Assembly: GCA_016788685.1 (NCBI GenBank)
Contig: JAEUSS010000023.1
Coordinates: 1-27,282, forward strand
DNA: 27,282 nt
Origin: Prolixibacteraceae bacterium
GTDB taxonomy: Bacteria > Bacteroidota > Bacteroidia > Bacteroidales > Prolixibacteraceae
Reading direction: 5' to 3'
Shown piece after piece: positions 22,364 to 27,282 of the stretch. The notes beneath the pieces were generated by a model. The model had not been told where the DNA came from. It did not search any database and worked only from the letters and a program-made list of their open reading frames with translations. The position numbers and the translations under genes are program-made. How positions within the stretch are numbered: position 1 is the stretch's first letter; each line of letters opens with the position of its first letter.

Positions 22364-24040
22364 ATGAACATGTTTTGTTTTCAATGTCAGGAAGCAGCCA
22401 AAGGAATTGGTTGTACGGTAAAAGGTGTGTGCGGAAAAGACAGTGATGTGGCCAATCTTCAGGATACTCTGCTATTTGTGTTGAAAGGTGTTGCCGCCCT
22501 TAACAGCGAATTACGCAAAGCCGGTCTGGCCGAACCGAAGGTGAATAAAGTGATCTTCGACGGGCTGTTCAGCACCATTACCAATGCCAACTTTGATGAG
22601 GTGGCGTTCTCGATCCGTATCAAAAAAACACTGAAAGTTCGCGACGAACTGCGCGCTAAAGCCGAAGCCAACGGAATTACATTGCCGGCACACGAATCGG
22701 TTACATGGACTGCCGTAACCACCGAAGAATTTGAAGCCAAAGCGGCTGAAGTAGGCATTCTGAGCGAAAAGAACGAAGATATCCGCTCGCTGAAAGAGCT
22801 GATCATTTATGGGTTGAAAGGCTTGGCTGCCTATGCCGAACATGCCTACAACCTCAACTTCGAGAAAGAAGAAATTTATGCGTTCACGGAGCGCGCATTG
22901 GCAGCTACAACGCAGGATTTGTCGGTCGATGAATTGGTGGGCCTGACCCTCGAAACCGGAAAATTTGGCGTGGACGTAATGGCGTTGCTCGATCAGGCCA
23001 ACACTTCAACCTACGGAAATCCGGAAATGACCAAAGTGAACATTGGCGTGCGCAAAAATCCGGCAATCCTCATTTCGGGTCACGATCTGAAAGATCTGGA
23101 AGACTTGCTGATCCAGACCGAAGGAACCGGCGTGGATGTTTACACCCACAGCGAAATGTTGCCCGCGAACTATTACCCGGCTTTCAAGAAATACAAACAC
23201 CTGGCCGGAAACTACGGAAATGCCTGGTGGAAACAGAAAGAAGAGTTTGAAAGCTTCAACGGCCCGATCCTCTTCACCACCAACTGTATCGTTCCGCCAA
23301 TGAAAGACGCATCGTATGCCGACCGTATTTATACAACCGGTGCATCAGGTTTGCCGGGAGCCGTGCACATTGCCGACCGCAAACCGGGCGAGATGAAAAA
23401 CTTCCGCCCGATTATCGAACACGCTTTGATTTGCGGTGCTCCAACCGAAATTGAAACAGGCGAAATCATTGGTGGATTTGCCCACAACCAGGTTTTCGAA
23501 CTCGCCGGACCAATTGTTGAAGCCGTAAAAACCGGAGCTATCCGCAAATTCTTTGTAATGGCTGGTTGCGATGGCCGTATGAAAGAGCGCGATTACTACA
23601 CGCAGTTTGCCGAAAAACTTCCGAAAGACACCGTGATTTTAACAGCCGGTTGTGCCAAATACCGTTACAACAAACTGCCTTTGGGCGACATTAACGGCAT
23701 TCCGCGTGTGATCGATGCCGGACAGTGCAACGACTCATACTCATTGGCTGTGGTTGCCCTGAAATTGAAAGAAATTTTCGAACTCGAAGATGTGAACCAG
23801 CTACCAATTGCCTACAACATTGCGTGGTACGAGCAAAAAGCGGTAATCGTGTTGCTGGCCCTGCTTTATCTGGGCGTGAAAAACATTCACCTCGGCCCGA
23901 CATTGCCGGCATTCCTTTCGCCAAACGTGGCCAACGTACTGGTTCAGAATTTCGGAATTGCCGGAATCCAGTCGGTTGACGAAGATCTGAAACTGTTTCT
24001 TCAGACTGAAAAAGAATTGGAAGAAGAATTTGAAAAATAA
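22364..24040 (+). CDS. hcp: Hydroxylamine reductase (hybrid-cluster protein), class I
   Basis: This 558-residue hybrid-cluster protein reduces hydroxylamine to ammonia in vitro; in vivo its main role is NO or nitrosative stress handling. The N-terminal cluster motif is Cys5-x2-Cys8-x8-Cys17-x5-Cys23, the class I (anaerobe) spacing. Hybrid-cluster ligand regions are visible: [14 protein letters not shown] (His), KEEFESF (Glu), [25 protein letters not shown] and the WYEQKAV end with Glu and Lys. All expected Cys appear present. It begins 266 bases after the ferredoxin gene and ends with a strong terminator. No own -7 match was seen, so it is probably co-transcribed. Confidence 0.95.
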   Translation: MNMFCFQCQEAAKGIGCTVKGVCGKDSDVANLQDTLLFVLKGVAALNSELRKAGLAEPKVNKVIFDGLFSTITNANFDEVAFSIRIKKTLKVRDELRAKAEANGITLPAHESVTWTAVTTEEFEAKAAEVGILSEKNEDIRSLKELIIYGLKGLAAYAEHAYNLNFEKEEIYAFTERALAATTQDLSVDELVGLTLETGKFGVDVMALLDQANTSTYGNPEMTKVNIGVRKNPAILISGHDLKDLEDLLIQTEGTGVDVYTHSEMLPANYYPAFKKYKHLAGNYGNAWWKQKEEFESFNGPILFTTNCIVPPMKDASYADRIYTTGASGLPGAVHIADRKPGEMKNFRPIIEHALICGAPTEIETGEIIGGFAHNQVFELAGPIVEAVKTGAIRKFFVMAGCDGRMKERDYYTQFAEKLPKDTVILTAGCAKYRYNKLPLGDINGIPRVIDAGQCNDSYSLAVVALKLKEIFELEDVNQLPIAYNIAWYEQKAVIVLLALLYLGVKNIHLGPTLPAFLSPNVANVLVQNFGIAGIQSVDEDLKLFLQTEKELEEEFEK

Positions 24041-24073
24041 GATGGGTTAAGTTTAGTTGGTTTGTTTAGGTTT

Positions 24074-24107
24074 AAGCCTCCTGATCGAAATGATCGGGAG
24101 GCTTTTT
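24074..24107 (+). terminator. Rho-independent terminator of hcp
   Basis: A 13-position stem (24074-24086 with 24092-24104, one T-G pair) with loop GAAAT and the tract CTTTTTG follows the hcp stop by 33 bases. Confidence 0.9.
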
Positions 24108-24191
24108 GTTTTATTCACATTGCCAAACACCTAATAATCAACACACAGTAAAAATATTTCAAAAAAAAACGAAAAATATTAGTACTATGTG

Positions 24192-24223
24192 TTGCATAGA
24201 ACCATTTTTTATTTGTATGTTTG
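24192..24223 (+). promoter_or_regulatory. Full Bacteroidota promoter of the LxLExWM-repeat gene
   Basis: TTG (24192-24194) and TATGTTTG (24216-24223) are separated by 21 bases, matching the TTTG/TAnnTTTG consensus. With translation starting at 24400 the leader would be about 170 bases and would contain the CAGAAAACA array. Confidence 0.75.
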
Positions 24224-24311
24224 TAAAGCCAATAACAATGTAAGAGAAGGTAGAGTTTTAAAAAAAGTTCCTTGCAACTGTAACGAAAATGAAAACCGAT
24301 CGTCTTACGAC

Positions 24312-24429
24312 TAGAAAACAAGAGATCAGAAAACAAGAAAACGTGTTCAGAAAACAAAAACAGAAAACAGAAACAATTCAGAAAACAAAACTCAAAGCCA
24401 TGAAAACAACAAACAATGCTCAGAAAACA
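24312..24429 (+). repeat. Array of CAGAAAACA-like motifs in a leader
   Basis: Eight near-copies of CAGAAAACA occur at 24312, 24327, 24335, 24348, 24361, 24368, 24379 and 24421 (four or more are exact). All but the last lie before the preferred ATG at 24400. The same 9-mer directly precedes or overlaps the start codons of the genes at 17505 and 18410, so it may be a ribosome-loading or RNA-protein signal. Confidence 0.6.
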
Positions 24430-24894
24430 GGAAACAGCAAATTTGAAAACCCCGCCAGCAAAACCGCAGCAGTAATCTTAAGCCTGGTTCTAATCAGTTT
24501 TACGGTTAGTGCAAACGGATTCTGGAAGCAACTTCTGGTGAATAACACCTTTGGAAAAATGGCTGTTTTAATGGTTGATCAGGAAAACAATGAACTGTTG
24601 GCTCATGCTGCTCCGGAACCGGCAGCACACACCCTGCAAGCTACCGGCATCTCCAATAACTTTTTCGTTGAAACAGCCAAAGAGAACAGCCTGAGCATCG
24701 AAAGCTGGATGATTAAAGATACGAACTTCGGAAAATGTCAACTGACCGACCGGGCAGAAGCAGAAACATCACTCAGGCTGGAAAACTGGATGGTTAGCAA
24801 CCCTTATTTTAATGCACCGGTCGTTCAAACGGAAAACGAACCTGTACTAAAGCTGGAAGCATGGATGACGGACGAAAACAGATGGGTCAGATAA
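24400..24894 (+). CDS. Secreted protein with three LxLExWM repeats
   Basis: This 164-residue protein is of unknown family. A long basic n-region (1-21) leads into a signal peptide with likely cleavage after VSA (38). The C-terminal part has three 13-residue repeats in exact register: L98xxExWMxxxxxF110, L125xxExWMxxxxxF137 and L150xxExWMxxxxxW162. The start is put at 24400 because the text then looks like a normal signal peptide. An upstream in-frame ATG at 24289 would add 37 Lys/Gln-rich residues encoded by the CAGAAAACA array and is thought to be leader. It is followed by PadR and PspC genes with no terminator between, so a link with envelope stress is possible. Confidence 0.7.
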   Translation: MKTTNNAQKTGNSKFENPASKTAAVILSLVLISFTVSANGFWKQLLVNNTFGKMAVLMVDQENNELLAHAAPEPAAHTLQATGISNNFFVETAKENSLSIESWMIKDTNFGKCQLTDRAEAETSLRLENWMVSNPYFNAPVVQTENEPVLKLEAWMTDENRWVR

Positions 24895-24936
24895 ACAAAG
24901 AAAGATTGGAGTGAAGGATTATTTTGAACGAATTTT

Positions 24937-24943
24937 AAGGAGG
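24937..24943 (+). promoter_or_regulatory. Strong Shine-Dalgarno of the PadR gene
   Basis: AAGGAGG lies 8 bases before the ATG at 24952. It is the only full-strength Shine-Dalgarno seen upstream of a start in the window. Bacteroidota ribosomes mostly hide the anti-SD, so this may mark special translational control. Confidence 0.75.
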
Positions 24944-24951
24944 AAAAAACC

Positions 24952-25281
24952 ATGAATCTGGACAATACAAAAGCTCAAATGCGTAAAGGAGTTCTCGAAT
25001 ACTGCATCCTGCTTGTAATCGATGGAAAACCTTTGTATGCAAGCGACATCATTGAAGAACTAAAGGAATCGAAGATGATCGTGGTAGAAGGAACACTTTA
25101 TCCGCTGTTAACCCGCCTGAAAAACGACGGGCTGCTGGCGTATAAATGGGAAGAATCAACTCAGGGGCCTCCACGGAAATATTACGAACTGACCGATGAG
25201 GGTCGCTTCTTCCTCAATGAAATGGGAGCTTCATGGAACGAGCTGGTCGAAGCTGTCAATATGATCAAAAAACATAAATAG
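24952..25281 (+). CDS. PadR-family transcriptional regulator
   Basis: This 109-residue winged-helix repressor is of the short PadR type. The layout is typical: MRKGVLEYCILLVIDGKPLYASDIIEEL, then VVEGTLYPLLTRLKNDGLL (recognition helix), the wing GPPRKYYELTDEGRFFL and a C-terminal dimer helix. Short PadR proteins next to PspC genes in Bacteroidota are thought to control the same operon. It lies 47 bases before the PspC gene and 57 bases after the repeat protein. The effector is unknown. Confidence 0.9.
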   Translation: MNLDNTKAQMRKGVLEYCILLVIDGKPLYASDIIEELKESKMIVVEGTLYPLLTRLKNDGLLAYKWEESTQGPPRKYYELTDEGRFFLNEMGASWNELVEAVNMIKKHK

Positions 25282-25328
25282 ATCATCTCCAGTATAAAAG
25301 AAAACGAATCGGAAAAAATATCCATCAC

Positions 25329-26942
25329 ATGAAAAAGACATTTACAATAAACATAAGTGGAAGTATTTTTCACATCGACGACGATGCCTTCGAAAAACTG
25401 CAGAAATATTTACACATGCTGAACCGATATTTCGGTGCTGCAATTGAAGGTCAGGAAATACTCCAGGACATTGAAGCCCGCATTGCGGAACTGCTCATCG
25501 AAAAGACCAGCAACAAGGTAGAAGTAGTTACCAATGAAATGGTTGACGAGGTTATTGCCCGAATGGGAAAACCCGAAGACTTTATGGAACCGGGAGACGA
25601 AGACACCTCGGAAAAAGCTCAGGAAGCTACGCCTCCGGAAGGAGAACAGAAAATACGCCGCAGGCTTTACCGCGACGGAGAAAGCCGGGTACTGGGAGGC
25701 GTTTGCTCCGGAATGGGAGCCTACTTCAACCTCGACGTGGTGATCCTGCGAGTCATTTTTGTCATCGCATTCTTTCTGAGCGCCGGAGCAGCTATGCTGG
25801 TTTACATCGTGCTGTGGATTGTTGTCCCCAAAGCAAAAACCACGGCTCAAAGACTCGAAATGAAAGGCAAAGAAGCCACGGTTACCAACATTGCACAATC
25901 AATTAAAGAAGAAGTAAATGAGGTTGGTGAAAGCTATAACAACTTCGTAAATACGAAAAACGAAAAAGGAGTTTCGCGCATCGATAGTTTTGGCGATATG
26001 GTTACCAGCGTTCTCAAAGTAATCTTACGGGTGGTCCTGCTGATTTTTGGAGCAGCACTGATCATTGGCGGTATCGTCAGCCTGATCGGATTTGTAACTT
26101 CAATGGCCATCGGAAACTCGTTCCTGCACGGAGCTCCCTGGCACTTTGGCTGGAGCTCGGATGTGGACATGCCTGCTTTGATTGGCAATTTTGTCAGCCC
26201 GGGTGCATACACCATTTCGATGATTGCCATCTCCATCCTGGTAGGAATCCCGATTCTGCTCATCCTTTTCATCGGCACCAAATTGCTGTTCAGGTATAAA
26301 ACCAACAACAAACTCATCGGGCTCGGAACCTTCGGATTATGGCTGGTTGCCCTCATTACCCTGATTGCGGTCAGTGTCAGCCAGATTGGCAACTTCGCCA
26401 AACAAACGAGCCAAACGGTAACTCAGAAACTGGATTGTTCTCAATACAAAACACTGTATCTGGAGACCTCGGACGATCTGTATGAATCGATGATTGACGA
26501 TAAAATCTCACTCGACCGGATGAAAATTGCCGTGGTTAACGGAAAAGAAAAATTACTGGGACATCCGCGCTTTACCATCGAAAAAAGCAGTACCGGCGAA
26601 TATCTGCTCCTGATCCGAAAACGGGCCCGCGGCAGCGATACCGAAGATGCTCAGAAAAATGTCGAAGTGATCGAATACAACTTTGCACAAAAAGACTCAA
26701 TACTCAAGTTCGAGCCTTATTATTTCCTGAAAGACAATGCCAAATGGCGCGAACAGGAAGTATCAATGATCCTGAAAGTTCCTGAAGGAAAATCAGTGTA
26801 TCTGGACAAAAAGATGACAGATATTATCTACGACATCGAAAATGTCGAGAACATGTGGGATGACGACATGGTAGGCAAAACCTGGACCATGACCGCCGAC
26901 GGGCTTGCACTAAAACAAGCTGATATTCAAACAACAAAGTAA
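25329..26942 (+). CDS. PspC-domain membrane protein
   Basis: This is a 537-residue protein. A cytoplasmic N-terminal domain (1-90: MKKTFTINISGSIFHIDDDAF and the EILQDIEARIAEL helix) is typical of Bacteroidota PspC proteins. The PspC domain (about 110-170) follows: RRLYRDGESRVLGGVCSGMGAYF and two membrane helices ending in IVLWIVVPKAK. Three more membrane segments lie at about 229-258, 296-318 and 332-352. The C-terminal part (about 375-537) is soluble, rich in beta strands and probably periplasmic, in the position of a Toastrack-like sensor domain. PspC proteins sense envelope damage and signal to the cytoplasm; here the partner is likely the PadR repressor. Confidence 0.88.
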   Translation: MKKTFTINISGSIFHIDDDAFEKLQKYLHMLNRYFGAAIEGQEILQDIEARIAELLIEKTSNKVEVVTNEMVDEVIARMGKPEDFMEPGDEDTSEKAQEATPPEGEQKIRRRLYRDGESRVLGGVCSGMGAYFNLDVVILRVIFVIAFFLSAGAAMLVYIVLWIVVPKAKTTAQRLEMKGKEATVTNIAQSIKEEVNEVGESYNNFVNTKNEKGVSRIDSFGDMVTSVLKVILRVVLLIFGAALIIGGIVSLIGFVTSMAIGNSFLHGAPWHFGWSSDVDMPALIGNFVSPGAYTISMIAISILVGIPILLILFIGTKLLFRYKTNNKLIGLGTFGLWLVALITLIAVSVSQIGNFAKQTSQTVTQKLDCSQYKTLYLETSDDLYESMIDDKISLDRMKIAVVNGKEKLLGHPRFTIEKSSTGEYLLLIRKRARGSDTEDAQKNVEVIEYNFAQKDSILKFEPYYFLKDNAKWREQEVSMILKVPEGKSVYLDKKMTDIIYDIENVENMWDDDMVGKTWTMTADGLALKQADIQTTK

Positions 26943-26963
26943 ATCTCAATTTAATAATCAGGC

Positions 26964-26994
26964 AAAAGGCTGTCAGTTGATCTGGCAGCCTTTT
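26964..26994. terminator. Bidirectional terminator between PspC and kinase genes
   Basis: A 13-position stem (26964-26976 with 26982-26994, one mismatched or wobble pair) with a TTGAT loop is bordered by an A run on the left and T runs on the right (to 27002). It serves both convergent genes. Confidence 0.85.
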
Positions 26995-27011
26995 CGTTTT
27001 TTCAGGTTACC

Positions 27012-27282
27012 CTAAAAGTTCATACAAAAAACGGTCTCTTTCCCCTGAACCGATCTGGCCTGTAAACTTCCGCCGTGTAAACGCATTATTTGCCGCGAAA
27101 GGCTTAATCCGATACCCGAACCATTCTCGCGGGTTGTAAAAAACGGTATAAAAATCTGCTCGGTTATCTCCTCCGGAATTCCCGGTCCGTTGTCGCTCAC
27201 CAGAATCTCAGCCCGATTAGTATTGCTGTATCCTGCACGAATCTGAATACGTCCGTCGGGCTTCTCACCGATCGATTCCAGA
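27012..27282 (-). CDS. Histidine kinase C-terminal ATPase domain (partial)
   Basis: Only the last 89 or so residues are in the window; the gene continues past the right edge, and no start codon should be assigned. The HATPase_c motifs are in order: DNGPGIP (G1), FIPFFTT (F box) and GSGIGLSLS (G2), then the final MRLHGGSL helix and a short last strand ending CMNF. The N-box, dimerisation and sensor parts are missing. The protein ends right after the ATPase domain, so no receiver domain is attached. The pattern suits NtrB-like sensor kinases; the signal is unknown. Confidence 0.9.
   Translation of the reverse strand, partial: LESIGEKPDGRIQIRAGYSNTNRAEILVSDNGPGIPEEITEQIFIPFFTTRENGSGIGLSLSRQIMRLHGGSLQARSVQGKETVFCMNF

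Noticed and set aside
24270..24290. TGTAAC half-site before the LxLExWM gene as a second Crp/Fnr site
   Set aside because: Only one half matches; the other arm is absent.
24289..24399. Upstream ATG start for the LxLExWM protein
   Set aside because: It would add 37 Lys/Gln-rich residues before an already long n-region, coded by the leader repeat array; kept as an alternative only.
24307..24430. Possible CRISPR-like array
   Set aside because: The repeats are 9 bases with irregular short spacing, and there are no spacers or cas genes; it is a simple motif cluster.

Overview
The window looks like a piece of a Bacteroidota chromosome, probably from the marine or sediment Marinilabiliales/Prolixibacteraceae side (the order-level guess is inference). 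Three things point there. At least eight genes have the Bacteroidota sigma factor -7 element TAnnTTTG a short way upstream. Almost no start codon has a Shine-Dalgarno sequence. The gene families are typical of the phylum: DUF2807 proteins, PspC with a PadR regulator, a class I Hcp, a SPOR lipoprotein and a sulfatase. There is no rRNA, tRNA, insertion sequence, integrase or CRISPR array.

Layout. 1-2.2 kb: an aminotransferase-fold protein that lacks the PLP lysine (+), a SPOR lipoprotein (-) and a small GIY-YIG protein lacking catalytic residues (-). 2.4-3.9 kb: a long acyl-CoA dehydrogenase (-). 4.3-6.4 kb: an orphan HlyD/MacA-type adaptor and a tiny membrane ORF (+), convergent with a TetR regulator (-). 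6.6-8.0 kb: an exported Cys-type sulfatase (+). 8.1-13.7 kb: a complete heavy-metal CBA efflux operon on the minus strand (outer-membrane channel, lipoprotein adaptor, CzcA-type RND pump). 13.9-15.6 kb: an ABC-F ATPase (+). 15.6-16.5 kb: an exported PIG-L deacetylase (-). 16.7-19.0 kb: a likely transcription unit of two DUF2807 paralogues plus a secreted two-repeat protein (+). 19.06-20.96 kb: pgeF, a Crp/Fnr regulator and a lipoprotein (-). 21.2-24.0 kb: a ferredoxin-like protein and hcp (+), probably for nitrosative or redox stress. 24.4-26.9 kb: a secreted protein with a LxLExWM repeat, a PadR regulator and a PspC membrane protein (+). 27.0 kb to the end: the C-terminal part of a histidine kinase (-).

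How the genes may work together. The Crp/Fnr gene diverges from the ferredoxin-hcp pair. The space between holds a perfect 6-4-6 palindrome placed about 40 bases upstream of the predicted start of the ferredoxin transcript, the position of a class II activator site. PadR-PspC and the DUF2807 pair belong to families linked to envelope stress sensing.

The most notable observations are these: the two DUF2807 paralogues differ by a complete Asn-to-Asp switch at seven equally spaced repeat positions; the aminotransferase has Pro where the catalytic Lys should be; an array of CAGAAAACA motifs lies in the leader of the LxLExWM protein; and the PadR gene has an unusually strong Shine-Dalgarno.
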